Assembly: GCF_039539445.1 (NCBI RefSeq)
Contig: NZ_BAABDD010000036.1
Span: forward strand, 1 to 40,313
Length of the DNA: 40,313 nt
Direction of reading: 5' to 3'
DNA from: Salinactinospora qingdaonensis
GTDB taxonomy: Bacteria > Actinomycetota > Actinomycetes > Streptosporangiales > Streptosporangiaceae
This document shows positions 1 to 8,243 of the stretch, one piece after another. Under the pieces are notes generated by a model, which worked only from the letters and a program-made list of their open reading frames with translations, did no database searches and was not told the origin of the DNA. The translations under genes and the position numbers were made by a program. How positions within the stretch are numbered: the first letter of the stretch is position 1; each line of letters opens with the position of its first letter.

Positions 1-73
1 AAACGCGGCAGCCAAGGGCCAAAAAACAAGGCACAAGAAAAACAAACACGCGCTGTTGAGTTCTCAAGAAACA
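1..73 (-). promoter_or_regulatory. 16S rRNA operon leader (antitermination/processing region)
   Basis: Read on the minus strand, positions 48-72 give TTGAGAACTCAACAGCGCG, the conserved actinobacterial rRNA leader motif. It is followed by a T-rich run (TGTTTGTTTTTCTTGTG, then TTGTTTTTTGGCC). This arrangement is known just upstream of 16S rRNA genes in Mycobacterium and Streptomyces, where it serves antitermination and RNase III processing. The 16S gene itself would begin beyond position 1, outside the window, so it is inferred and not seen. Confidence 0.75.
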
Positions 74-200
74 ACCGCCCAACCCCCACAAGCCAAAAAC
101 CAGCTCTTCAAGGAAGACGGCGTCCCACATCTTTAATAATTTTTGGTTTCCCTGACTGCCAGCCTACCAGAAGCAGACCCACATCCAGGACAACCCTTTA

Positions 201-228
201 ATCTTACTCCGCCACAGCTCCATGTCAA
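201..228 (-). promoter_or_regulatory. Strong rRNA-type promoter
   Basis: On the minus strand a consensus -35 TTGACA (223-228) is separated by 16 bp from a -10 TAAGAT (201-206). Transcription would start near 194 and run through the rRNA leader at 1-73. It is the best match to a housekeeping sigma promoter among those I could find in this upstream region. Confidence 0.65.
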
Positions 229-465
229 GTGACTCGGAGTTGTTTCCGGAGTGTTTCCACCCTACCGCTTGTCTGCGAGTGTTCAGACCATCGGCTGGGT
301 GGGAAGGCGTGCTCGTCCATCGGGGGCTTCCCGATGTCCGGTTCGCTACGCCCAACCAGTTTACCTGCTCAGCTTCACAGCTTCGTACAGGTTCCGCTGG
401 TTCGCCGCCGTGGCGCCCGCCCGGATGACGTGTTCCGTTCGGTTCGCTCCCTGGCGACGTCGAAG

Positions 466-494
466 ACTCTAACCCATGTTCGCAGTGTTGACGA
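466..494 (-). promoter_or_regulatory. Second candidate rRNA promoter
   Basis: On the minus strand TCGTCA (489-494) lies 17 bp from TAGAGT (466-471). Actinobacterial rRNA operons usually carry several tandem promoters. A third, weaker candidate is TCTGAA (282-287), 16 bp, TAGGGT (260-265). Positions 229-542 hold no convincing gene. Confidence 0.35.
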
Positions 495-542
495 ACCGGA
501 CCTCGGGCCATCTCACGAGAGAAAGCTCGCCGCCAACAGAGC

Positions 543-2828
543 CTACAGTCGCTCGATCGGCGCGAACTTCACCAGGAAATCCTTCTCCCCGATGTCGGCA
601 CCGAAGTCGATGCGGGCTTTCGTCTTGTCGCCGGCACCATCAACCAACACGACCGTCCCCACTCCGAAGGAGTCGTGGTTGACCTTGTCCCCCCGGTTGA
701 GGACCGGCACCTCCCGCTGCGAGCCGCGCGCGGGCGGAGTCGAGGGGGCCCGCGACGGCCCGCCCATGACAGTGGACTCGGCGCGCTTCCAATCGACGAG
801 ATCGGCAGGGATCTCTTCGAGGAAACGCGAGGGCGGGTTGTACGACGGCGCTCCCCAAGCGCTGCGTACAGCAGCCCGGCTGACATAAAGACGTCGCTGG
901 GAGCGGGTGATACCGACATAGGCGAGCCGACGTTCCTCTTCCAACTCCGCACGCTCGCCGAGAGTGCGCATATGGGGAAAGACACCGTCCTCCATACCGG
1001 TGAGGAACACGACCGGGAACTCCAGTCCTTTGGCGGAGTGCAGAGTCATCAACGTGACCACACCGCCGTGCTCGTCGGTGTCGGGGATCTGATCGGCATC
1101 GGCGATGAGGGAGATCTGCTCAAGAAAGTCGGTCAGGGTGGGAGCACCAGTCTCCCCGACCGGCTCACCGGACGCTTCTTCCTGCTCATCGTCGACGTCT
1201 GCCCCAGTCAACGGGCCTGTGAAAGTGCTCTCGAACTCCCGTGCCACATCGACGAACTCCTTGAGATTCTCCACCCGGCTCTCGTCTTGGAGGTCGGTGG
1301 AGGCGGCGAGTTCGGAGAGGTAGCCCGTACGGTCCAAGACCGCCTCAACGATCTCAGCGGGGGCGCTCGTCGGAACCAGCGCCTGCAACTCATCCAACAG
1401 CGCCGTGAACTCGCGAACCGCTTTCAGGGAGCGAGCGGCGATACCGGGGGCCTCCTCGGCACGGCGCATCGCCTGGGAGAAGGAGACACGCTCGCGTGCT
1501 GCCAACACCTCGATCGCGGCTTCGGCACGATCGCCGATACCGCGTTTGGGAACGTTGAGGATACGTCGCAGGCTCACCGTGTCCTCTGGATTGGCCAGCA
1601 CCCGCAGATAAGCGAGGACGTCGCGGATCTCCTTGCGCTCGTAGAAGCGCAGCCCGCCAACAATCTTGTAGGGCAGGCCCGCCCGGATGAACACGTCCTC
1701 GAAGACACGTGACTGGGCGTTGGTGCGGTAGAAGACGGCGACCTCGCCGGGGACGCACTCGCCCTCGTCGGCGAGCCGGTCGATCTCACCGACGACGAAC
1801 GCCGCCTCGTCGTGCTCGTTGTCGGCGACGTAGCCGGTGATGATCGGCCCTTCGCCTTGCTGGGACCAGAGGTTTTTGGGGCGTCGAGCCTCATTTTTGG
1901 CGATGACCGAGTTGGCGGCCGAGAGAATGTTGCTCGTCGAGCGGTAGTTCTGTTCCAGCAGGATCGTGCGGGCCTGTGGATAGTCGCGCTCGAACTCTAA
2001 GATGTTGCGGATCGTGGCGCCGCGAAACGCATAGATGGATTGATCGGCGTCGCCCACGACGCACAACTCCGCTGGGGGAACCTCGGCGGTGGGGTCAGCG
2101 GCTCCCCCCACCAGCTCACGCACCAGCACGTACTGGGCGTGGTTGGTGTCTTGGTACTCGTCGACGAGGACGTGTCGGAACCGGCGCCGGTAGTGTTCAG
2201 CCACGTCGGGGAAGGCCTGGAACAGGTTGACCGTGATCATGATCAGGTCGTCGAAGTCCATGGCACCGGCCTCGTGCAGACGCTGCTGGTACAGCGTGTA
2301 GGCCTCGGCGAGTTTCTTCTCCTGCTCGGTCTGAGCCCGTTCAGCGAACGTGTCGTAGTCGACAAGTTCGTTCTTCAGGTTGGAGACCTGAGCGGAGAAG
2401 CTCTTGGGTGGGAAACGCTTGGGGTCGAGGTCCAGTTCGCGGCAGACAAGCTGCATGAGGCGCTTGGAGTCGGCGGCGTCGTAGATGGTGAAGCTGCTCG
2501 GATATCCCAGTCGGCCCGCCTCACGGCGCAAGATGCGGACGCAGGCGGCGTGGAACGTCATCACCCACATGGCGTTGGTGACGCGGGCGCCGAGCAGGCT
2601 TTCGATACGCTCCTTCATCTCGGCCGCAGCCTTGTTGGTGAAGGTGATCGCCAAGATCTCGTTAGCGCGTGCTATCTGCTCAGCGAGGAGGTAGGCGATG
2701 CGATGGGTGAGGACTCGGGTCTTGCCCGAACCGGCCCCGGCGACAATGAGGAGCGGGCCACCGCTGTGGCTGACAGCGGCACGCTGGGATTCGTTCAGAC
2801 CTTCGAGGAGCGACGCTTTGGAGGACAC
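543..2828 (-). CDS. pcrA: ATP-dependent DNA helicase PcrA/UvrD
   Basis: This is a superfamily 1A 3'-5' DNA helicase of 761 aa, acting in repair, replication restart and removal of protein roadblocks. Visible motifs are the Q-motif region near residues 10-16, Walker A GAGSGKT at 31-37, motif Ia ITFTNKAA near 61, Walker B DEYQDT at 223-228, motif III GDADQSIYAFRGA, motif IV QNYRS, TLHSAKGLEFP and the late motif VGITRS. The C terminus has the small Tudor-like domain of PcrA (HDSFGVGTVV onward), known in the family to contact RNA polymerase. Length is normal for actinobacterial PcrA. It is transcribed toward the rRNA operon promoters and is divergent from the nucleoside hydrolase gene. Confidence 0.96.
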   Translation of the reverse strand: MSSKASLLEGLNESQRAAVSHSGGPLLIVAGAGSGKTRVLTHRIAYLLAEQIARANEILAITFTNKAAAEMKERIESLLGARVTNAMWVMTFHAACVRILRREAGRLGYPSSFTIYDAADSKRLMQLVCRELDLDPKRFPPKSFSAQVSNLKNELVDYDTFAERAQTEQEKKLAEAYTLYQQRLHEAGAMDFDDLIMITVNLFQAFPDVAEHYRRRFRHVLVDEYQDTNHAQYVLVRELVGGAADPTAEVPPAELCVVGDADQSIYAFRGATIRNILEFERDYPQARTILLEQNYRSTSNILSAANSVIAKNEARRPKNLWSQQGEGPIITGYVADNEHDEAAFVVGEIDRLADEGECVPGEVAVFYRTNAQSRVFEDVFIRAGLPYKIVGGLRFYERKEIRDVLAYLRVLANPEDTVSLRRILNVPKRGIGDRAEAAIEVLAARERVSFSQAMRRAEEAPGIAARSLKAVREFTALLDELQALVPTSAPAEIVEAVLDRTGYLSELAASTDLQDESRVENLKEFVDVAREFESTFTGPLTGADVDDEQEEASGEPVGETGAPTLTDFLEQISLIADADQIPDTDEHGGVVTLMTLHSAKGLEFPVVFLTGMEDGVFPHMRTLGERAELEEERRLAYVGITRSQRRLYVSRAAVRSAWGAPSYNPPSRFLEEIPADLVDWKRAESTVMGGPSRAPSTPPARGSQREVPVLNRGDKVNHDSFGVGTVVLVDGAGDKTKARIDFGADIGEKDFLVKFAPIERL

Positions 2829-2945
2829 GTCACCAGGGTACGAGTGACGGCGTCGCCGGGGTCACCGTTCAGTGCCTTCGGATGCCAGTGAGCGGCCAAT
2901 TATGGTTGAGCCCCGGTTGGCGAGGATTTTGGGAGAGTGGGGAAC

Positions 2946-3878
2946 GTGCCGGTTTTCGTCGACTGTGACCCCGGAATCGATGACGCTTTCGCGTTGGCTT
3001 ATCTCGCTGCGCAGCCAAACGTTGAGGTGGTCGGTGTCGGGACGGTCTTTGGCAACACCACCGTGACGGCCACGACGGACAATGCGCTGCGCCTGGTGGA
3101 GCTGTTCGGTTTGGACGGGGTTGCGGTGGCGATGGGGGCGAGCCGGCCCTTCGTGCAGCCGCCGCGGTTGGGCCAACGTGTGCATGGCGGCAACGGTCTG
3201 GGCGGGGTGGAACTCGCCGCGCCGACCGGTGGAACGATTGCGGAATCGGCCGCTGAGCTACTGGTGCGGCTGGCCCGTTCGGCTCCAGGCGAGTTGGATG
3301 TGCTCGCGGTGGGGCCGCTGACGAACCTTGCGCTGGCGCTGGGGTTGGAGCCCGAACTGCCCACCTTGGTTCGGCACCTGGTGATCATGGGCGGAGCGGT
3401 ACGGGTGCCGGGCAACATAGCGCCGCACGCCGAGTCCAACATCTACAACGACCCTGAGGCCGCTGAGATCGTCCTGGGGGCTGGGTTCAACGCGACGCTG
3501 GTGGCCCTGGACGTCACGATGCGTACGCTGGCGCGCAAACCGTGGCTGGAGAAACTGGCGGCGTTGGACAACGAGCGTGCGCAGGTGTGCAGCCGCTTCC
3601 TAGAGCATTACGTTGAGTGGTATGCCAGCATATTCGGGGAGCGGGTGTGCGCCATGCACGACCCGTTGGCGGCGGCGATCCTGGTGGATCCCTCGTTGGT
3701 CACCGAGTCCGTTGACGTTGCGGTGCGTGTGGAGTTGCGCGGGGAGCACACACGCGGAGCGACAGTCGCCGACCTGCGTGTCAGTCGAGACTTCTCCGAC
3801 GAGCGGCCACAACTCAACCTGCCGGGAGAGGTCGCCAGCGAGGAGTTTTTGCAACGGATGCTAGCGGCGATGCGGTGA
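2946..3878 (+). CDS. Inosine-uridine preferring nucleoside hydrolase
   Basis: This is a ribonucleoside hydrolase that cleaves the N-glycosidic bond of purine or pyrimidine nucleosides to give base and ribose. The N terminus carries the calcium-binding signature DCDPGIDDAFAL, followed by VVGVGTVFGNTT and the central segment VIMGGAVRVPGN with PHAESNIYNDPEAA. The C-terminal HDP motif (AMHDPLAAA) supplies the His/Asp pair. The GTG at 2946 is preferred because GGGAG at 2931-2935 then sits at ribosome-binding distance and the protein starts directly at the first beta strand; an in-frame GTG at 2937 is the alternative. Length is about 310 aa, usual for the family. Substrate preference cannot be read from the sequence. 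Confidence 0.92.
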   Translation: MPVFVDCDPGIDDAFALAYLAAQPNVEVVGVGTVFGNTTVTATTDNALRLVELFGLDGVAVAMGASRPFVQPPRLGQRVHGGNGLGGVELAAPTGGTIAESAAELLVRLARSAPGELDVLAVGPLTNLALALGLEPELPTLVRHLVIMGGAVRVPGNIAPHAESNIYNDPEAAEIVLGAGFNATLVALDVTMRTLARKPWLEKLAALDNERAQVCSRFLEHYVEWYASIFGERVCAMHDPLAAAILVDPSLVTESVDVAVRVELRGEHTRGATVADLRVSRDFSDERPQLNLPGEVASEEFLQRMLAAMR

Positions 3879-4045
3879 ACCGAGGTCAGCGCGGCAGAAG
3901 CGGGCGCGGCTCCCACCTTCAGAGCGGGCGGGGGAGGGACAGCAGCGCTGCGGCGGTGGGCAGACTTCGGCACCGCTGGCTGCCGGCGAGAGGGCAAGAC
4001 ACGTGGAAGTTCCCCGTTGTGGCCGAGGATCGGGTAGACGGCGGG

Positions 4046-4714
4046 TCAGACGAGTTTGCGCGCCGTAGCCCAGCGGCTGAGTTCGTGCCGGTTGGAGAGT
4101 TGGAGTTTGCGCAGGACCGAAGAGACGTGGGTCTCTACGGTCTTGACCGAGATGAACAGCTCTTTGGCGACTTCCTTGTAGGCATAACCGCGCGCGATGA
4201 GGCGCAGCACCTCACGTTCGCGTTGGGTGAGCCGGTCGAGTTCGGGGTCCATGGCCGGGGCGTCGGTGGCGGCGAAGGCGTCGAGGACGAAGCCAGCCAG
4301 GCGGGGCGAGAAGACGGCGTCACCGTCGGCGACTCGGATGATGGCGTTGGCGAGTTCCTTGCCGGAGATGGTTTTGGTGACGTAGCCGCGCGCTCCCCCG
4401 CGGACGACACCGATAACGTCTTCTGCCGCGTCGGAGACCGACAGGGCGAGAAAACGGACCTCGGGGTTGTGGGGGAGGACGCGCTTGAGGACTTCGGCCC
4501 CGCCCCCTCCGGGCAGGTGTACGTCGAGCAGGACGAGGTCGGGGGCGTGCTCGGCGATGACGCGAACCGCGCTGTCGACGTCGCCGGCTTCACCGACCAC
4601 CTCGACGGCCTGCCCTAGTTCGCCCCTGACTCCACTGCGGAAGAGTCTGTGGTCGTCCACGATGACGATGCGCGGCGCGGCGCCGCTGGCGGCAAAGGTG
4701 TTCTCATCTTCCAC
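4046..4714 (-). CDS. LuxR/NarL-family response regulator
   Basis: This is a two-component DNA-binding response regulator of about 222 aa, probably the partner of the histidine kinase encoded upstream on the same strand. The receiver domain covers residues 15-130, with the acidic pair D20/D21 in IVIVDDH, the phospho-acceptor D64 in LLDVHLPG and the conserved lysine K114 in YVTKTIS. A NarL-type helix-turn-helix follows near 160-220 (LTQREREVLRLIARG, VKTVETHVSSVLRKL). The reading frame stays open upstream to 5014, through the kinase gene, but that part is low-complexity and not conserved. I chose GTG 4714; GTG 4774 is possible. Neither has a strong ribosome binding site, and the 130-bp gap after the kinase suggests cotranscription. 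Confidence 0.9.
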   Translation of the reverse strand: MEDENTFAASGAAPRIVIVDDHRLFRSGVRGELGQAVEVVGEAGDVDSAVRVIAEHAPDLVLLDVHLPGGGGAEVLKRVLPHNPEVRFLALSVSDAAEDVIGVVRGGARGYVTKTISGKELANAIIRVADGDAVFSPRLAGFVLDAFAATDAPAMDPELDRLTQREREVLRLIARGYAYKEVAKELFISVKTVETHVSSVLRKLQLSNRHELSRWATARKLV

Positions 4715-4844
4715 ACGTTGGACTCTACCCAGAGACAACGGCGGCGAGGCGTGCACCTCGGTATCAGCGGTCACGATGGGACCGCCACCAGGGACGAAGC
4801 GGGCGGTGGCCGGTTTCGGTCGCTGGGTGAGGCGGGGCGGCTTG

Positions 4845-6059
4845 TCATGGGGAAGGCTCGCGTGGCATGCGCAACTGCACCTCGGTGCCTTCGCCGGGTG
4901 CGGTACGGACGCGGGCACTACCGCCGTGGCGCTGCATCCGGCCGATGATGGAGCCCCGGACACCCATGCGGTCGGCAGGAACCGCGTCAAGGTCGAATCC
5001 GACCCCGCGGTCACGGACGAAGATCAGCACCTCTTCGGGGTCGACCTCGCCGAAGACGGAGATGCTGTCGGCTTGGGAGTACTTGGCGGCGTTGACCATG
5101 GCTTCGCGTGCGGACTGCAAGGCGGCGCGGATGCCGTCGTCGATGGGGCAGTCGCCCACGCACACTGCCTCGATGGGGGTGCCGTGGGTCTCCTCGATGT
5201 TGGCGGCAAGGCGCTCCAGGGCCGGGGTCACGGTGGTTTCGGCGTCGGCGGGACGCTGGTAGAGCCAGTTTCGCAGTGCGCGCTCCTGGACGCGGGCCAA
5301 GCGCTGGACCTCGCGCGGGTCGTCGGCGCGTCGCTGGATGAGGGTGAGCGTTTGCAGCACCGAGTCGTGGATATGAGCGGCGAGTTCGGCTCGTTCCTGG
5401 TTGCGGATGCGTTCGCGGCGTTCCCGGTCGCGTTCGCGGACGAGACCGATGGTCCAGGGGGCGACGATGAGGGTGAGGCCGGCGAGCATGGTGAGTGCGA
5501 AGGTGAGGCCGGCCCGCGCTTCCTGGAGTTGCTGCTGGAAAGCGAGGAAGCCGATGACGCCGATGACGATGAGCAAGATGCCGGCACTGGCGCGGACCCA
5601 GCTTCTGCGGTTGCGGAAGACGGGGGTGTTGACCCACTCCTCGCGTTGGGCGGGGTTGGCCTGCTGCCAGAGGATGGCACCCCCGAGGATGCCGAAGAAC
5701 AGGAACCACAGCAGGGGGTTGAAGACGCGGCCGAACACGGCGAGGAGCACGCCAAAGCAGGCGCCCAGTGCGAGGTAGGCCAGGAGTTGGCTGAGGTCGC
5801 GGCCTTTCCTGGCGGTACGGGCGTCGGTGGCTCCGGGGGCTTCGACGTCGGAAGGCTCTTCTGGGCGTTTGGGGACGAAGAAAACGAGGGCGATGTAGAT
5901 GGCGATACCGATACCGCCGATGCCCAAGGCGAGGAGGGCGAGCCGGGCCACGACCGGGGCGATCCCGAGGTGGCGCGCAAGGCCGGCACCGACGCCGGCC
6001 AGTAGCCGTTCATCGGTTTCCCGGTACAGCCTCGGCGGTGGGTTCGCCGCTTCCGTCAC
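4845..6059 (-). CDS. PspC-domain sensor histidine kinase
   Basis: This is a membrane histidine kinase of 404 aa. Residues 10-65 form a PspC domain (LYRETDERLLAGVGAGLARH, then a hydrophobic helix). Further membrane segments are near 92-110, 114-131, 158-175 and 186-206. A HisKA_3 dimerisation region follows with phospho-acceptor H231 in AAHIHDSVLQTL. A HATPase_c domain has the N box EAMVNAAKYS, the G1 box VRDRGVGFD and GMRGS-like MGVRGSIIGRM. Actinobacterial kinases of this design pair with LuxR-type regulators and are thought to sense envelope perturbation. The divergent neighbour also has a PspC domain, which supports a shared signal. Confidence 0.93.
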   Translation of the reverse strand: MTEAANPPPRLYRETDERLLAGVGAGLARHLGIAPVVARLALLALGIGGIGIAIYIALVFFVPKRPEEPSDVEAPGATDARTARKGRDLSQLLAYLALGACFGVLLAVFGRVFNPLLWFLFFGILGGAILWQQANPAQREEWVNTPVFRNRRSWVRASAGILLIVIGVIGFLAFQQQLQEARAGLTFALTMLAGLTLIVAPWTIGLVRERDRERRERIRNQERAELAAHIHDSVLQTLTLIQRRADDPREVQRLARVQERALRNWLYQRPADAETTVTPALERLAANIEETHGTPIEAVCVGDCPIDDGIRAALQSAREAMVNAAKYSQADSISVFGEVDPEEVLIFVRDRGVGFDLDAVPADRMGVRGSIIGRMQRHGGSARVRTAPGEGTEVQLRMPREPSP

Positions 6060-6318
6060 CGTCTCCCCTCGCCTTCTCGCCTCTTTGTTCCAGGATGGCG
6101 CTCCTGTAGGAGGGAGGGTATCCGGGGCGTTCCCCTGTTGGCCCCGCAGCGCTGGTCAGGGTGTGTTCAGGGTGGTCCCGGATGGCGGTGGGGGCACGTG
6201 GCGGGAGACGATGGGCACAGCGGGCAAGGAGGCAAGGAGGAGGGTGCGCCTGTAGTCCCGTGGTTATAGCAGGACGCGGCGGGGTCTTCGCGTCCGGATG
6301 GAGGAACTGTCGGCGACC
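6060..6318. other. Divergent intergenic region between the kinase and PspC genes
   Basis: These 259 bp separate two divergent transcription units and should hold both promoters. A possible -10 element for the rightward gene is TTATAG near 6263. I found no clear -35 partner and no striking inverted repeat. No coding sequence is supported here. Confidence 0.3.
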
Positions 6319-7752
6319 ATGAGCATGCAGCGGGAACCGGAAAACGGCGACAGCGGCCGGGATGATCGGGCGACGGTCGGCGCGGAGTCGGAGCCGCACC
6401 CTTACGGCGACGAACTCCACAAGAACGACACCACCGGTGTGCTCGCCGGAGTGTGTGCGGGGCTGGGTGACTACACCCGTACCGACCCCATCCTTTGGCG
6501 GGCGGCGTTCGTGTTGACCGGGCTGGCTGCCGGCACGGGCGTATTCCTCTACATCGCGATGTGGACAACGATGCGGGACTCCGCTGGGGGGCCCGCCATG
6601 GCTGAGCAACTGCTCAACCGTCGCCTGAGCGCTGAGGTCGTGTTGGCGCTACTGGCGCTGATGCTGGGTGCGGCGACGGCGCTCAGCCTGGTCGGGGGGT
6701 TCAGTGGCGGGACGCTGGTGCTGGCTACCCCGCTGATCTTGGGCGTGCTCACGGCCCACAATCGCGGAGTGGATCTACAGCGGGTGATGCGTGACCTGCC
6801 GACACAACTCAAGGACAAGGAACCGGCCCCCAACACGCCTCCCCCCGAGCCGGCGCCGACCTACTACAACCCGGCGCAGCCATGGGCCGTGGCGCCGAGC
6901 GGGCCGATCGATCTGGCGGTGGTTGCCGAGCGAAAGATCGACGAGGAGGCGTGGGGGGAAGGCCCCCCTGAGGCGGCCGAGGGCACCGAGGACGAGGAGA
7001 CGTGGAAACGAGACGGGGAAAGCTCCTCGCAGCCAGCAGCGCCGGAAAGGGGCGAGTCGCCGCCGCAGTGGGGTGAGGGGGCCCAAATCCAGCGTCGCGG
7101 CATGGTGTTGCTCCTGCCGCTGCTGGGGGTGAGCGCGCTCGGGGCGGTAGTGCTTGTGCTGGCCGGTGGGGTATCACCGGTCGCGCTGGTGGGGCCGACG
7201 ATCGGGCCGATGTTCCTGGGGGGCGTCATTGCGCTGGTCGGCGCGTTCCTCATCGTCGGGGCGTGGTGTGGCAACAGTAGGGGGTTGGTCGGACTAGGGG
7301 TGGTGCTGACCATCCTGGCGGTGGTGACGGCTTCGGTGAACCTGCCGCGGTGGTGGCCCTCCGATGAGACGTGGCGGCCGGCGAGCGCGAAGGAAGCATC
7401 TCAGGGCTACGAGTTGCGGGCCGGTTCGGCCACGCTTTGGCTGACTGATCTGGAGTTGACCGCCGGACAGCGGGTCACGGTCGAGGCGTCGGTCAACTAT
7501 GGGGCCCTGCGGGTGCTGGTTCCCGAGACCGCCCGGGTGGTCGTGCATGGGCGTACGGATCTGGGTGAGATCTGGGTGGGGGATTTGAGGCGGACCGGTT
7601 CCGAGATTGAGGTGCGTCGGACACTGGAGCCGGTCGAGCGAAGGTCGGACAGCGCCGGCGACGCCGGTGCTGAGTCGGGTGTTCCCCCCACGCTGGTCGT
7701 GAATCTGGTTTCCGAGGCCTGCGATATGGAGGTGCGGCGTGTCTCGTCGTAA
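6319..7752 (+). CDS. PspC-domain membrane protein with C-terminal toastrack-like domain
   Basis: This is a membrane protein of 477 aa. The PspC domain lies at about residues 34-86 (KNDTTGVLAGVCAGLGDYTR, then two hydrophobic helices). Two further helices follow near 100-150, then a long Pro/Glu-rich cytoplasmic linker (about 170-260), then about three more helices. The C-terminal 100 residues are predicted beta-rich (GYELRAGSATLWLTDLEL, LRVLVPETARVVV) and resemble the LiaF-type toastrack domain. ATG 6319 is chosen because GGAGGAA at 6300-6306 would act as its ribosome binding site; ATG 6298 would place that site inside the gene. Role is inferred as envelope-stress sensing with the divergent kinase. 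The stop overlaps the next gene by 14 bp. Confidence 0.85.
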   Translation: MSMQREPENGDSGRDDRATVGAESEPHPYGDELHKNDTTGVLAGVCAGLGDYTRTDPILWRAAFVLTGLAAGTGVFLYIAMWTTMRDSAGGPAMAEQLLNRRLSAEVVLALLALMLGAATALSLVGGFSGGTLVLATPLILGVLTAHNRGVDLQRVMRDLPTQLKDKEPAPNTPPPEPAPTYYNPAQPWAVAPSGPIDLAVVAERKIDEEAWGEGPPEAAEGTEDEETWKRDGESSSQPAAPERGESPPQWGEGAQIQRRGMVLLLPLLGVSALGAVVLVLAGGVSPVALVGPTIGPMFLGGVIALVGAFLIVGAWCGNSRGLVGLGVVLTILAVVTASVNLPRWWPSDETWRPASAKEASQGYELRAGSATLWLTDLELTAGQRVTVEASVNYGALRVLVPETARVVVHGRTDLGEIWVGDLRRTGSEIEVRRTLEPVERRSDSAGDAGAESGVPPTLVVNLVSEACDMEVRRVSS

Positions 7753-7948
7753 AACCGACTGGGGATCACTGGTAGCGGGGCTGCTGTTCATCCTCCTTGG
7801 ACTCGCCTTTGTCGTCAGCGGAACGGCGGACTGGGGATTTGCGGCCGTGTGGATTCTGCCGGTGTTGGCGATCGGGTTGGGAGTCGCCGGTTTCGCGCGG
7901 GCCTTGGCTCGCTCGCGCGACCAGTCGTCGCGCTCCGGTGGTGAGTAA
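7739..7948 (+). CDS. Small two-helix membrane protein (LiaI/LiaF-TM-like)
   Basis: This 69-aa protein starts with GTG inside the end of the PspC gene, overlapping by 14 bp, so translation is probably coupled. Two hydrophobic segments, residues 10-27 (SLVAGLLFILLGLAFVV) and 33-53 (GFAAVWILPVLAIGLGVAGFA), are flanked by positive residues. The pattern W-G-x3-P-x3-(I/L)-x2-G is typical of the short membrane unit found beside PspC and toastrack proteins. It is likely an accessory of the Psp/Lia-like module. Exact function is unknown. Confidence 0.75.
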   Translation: MSRRKTDWGSLVAGLLFILLGLAFVVSGTADWGFAAVWILPVLAIGLGVAGFARALARSRDQSSRSGGE

Positions 7949-7949
7949 G

Positions 7950-7981
7950 CCGTTCAACGGCGGTGACCGATGAGGCATCGG
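7950..7981 (+). terminator. Paired inverted repeats after the PspC operon
   Basis: Immediately after the stop at 7948 are CCGTT-C-AACGG, then CCGATG-AGG-CATCGG (7967-7972 with 7976-7981). They could fold as two short hairpins ending the PspC transcript. No T tract follows, so this is a weak call. Confidence 0.35.
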
Positions 7982-8067
7982 CCGCTGCTCGGCGGAGTGC
8001 ACAGGAGAACCAGCTTTCCCTGCCGTATCTCCTGAACGCACACCTCTCGTTTTCGGACGCACGTTCG

Positions 8068-8092
8068 CCGCTATTCACATTGTGAATAGCGG
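8068..8092. promoter_or_regulatory. Perfect 25-bp palindrome, likely operator of the Mo-hydroxylase operon
   Basis: CCGCTATTCACA (8068-8079), a single central T (8080), then TGTGAATAGCGG (8081-8092) form a perfect 12+1+12 inverted repeat. It lies 152 bp before the first gene of the molybdenum hydroxylase operon and about 45 bp upstream of a candidate promoter. The shape suits a dimeric repressor or activator. It is not a Crp site, because the TGTGA half-sites point the wrong way. No regulator gene is adjacent. Confidence 0.6.
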
Positions 8093-8136
8093 TCGGCGTA
8101 ATGTGCGGCCAAAATATTTCCCACTTTTTCGGATTT

Positions 8137-8166
8137 TTGATAATCGCGGGAACGGAACCCTAGTTA
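8137..8166 (+). promoter_or_regulatory. Candidate promoter of the Mo-hydroxylase operon
   Basis: TTGATA (8137-8142), an 18-bp spacer and TAGTTA (8161-8166) precede the operon by about 75 bp. The surrounding 8105-8170 stretch is AT-rich for this genome. An alternative reading uses GATAAT (8139-8144) as the -10, but I see no good -35 for it. Confidence 0.35.
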
Positions 8167-8243
8167 AACGACGGCTCCATCACTTACTTTGGCCCTACCT
8201 CTGCTGAAGTTTGCGAGGCCGACGCTTCGGGAGGTCACGGCCC

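Noticed and set aside
2040..2891. Long plus-strand reading frame opposite pcrA
   Set aside because: It is antisense to the well-supported helicase gene. In high-GC DNA the complementary frame often lacks stops, and its product matches nothing.
4467..6005. 512-codon plus-strand frame over the kinase and regulator genes
   Set aside because: It is antisense to two clear genes, with a low-complexity Gly/Asp/Glu-rich product and no ribosome binding site.
8068..8092. Palindrome considered as a Crp/FNR site
   Set aside because: Crp needs TGTGA-N6-TCACA; here the half-sites are inverted (TCACA then TGTGA, one base apart).
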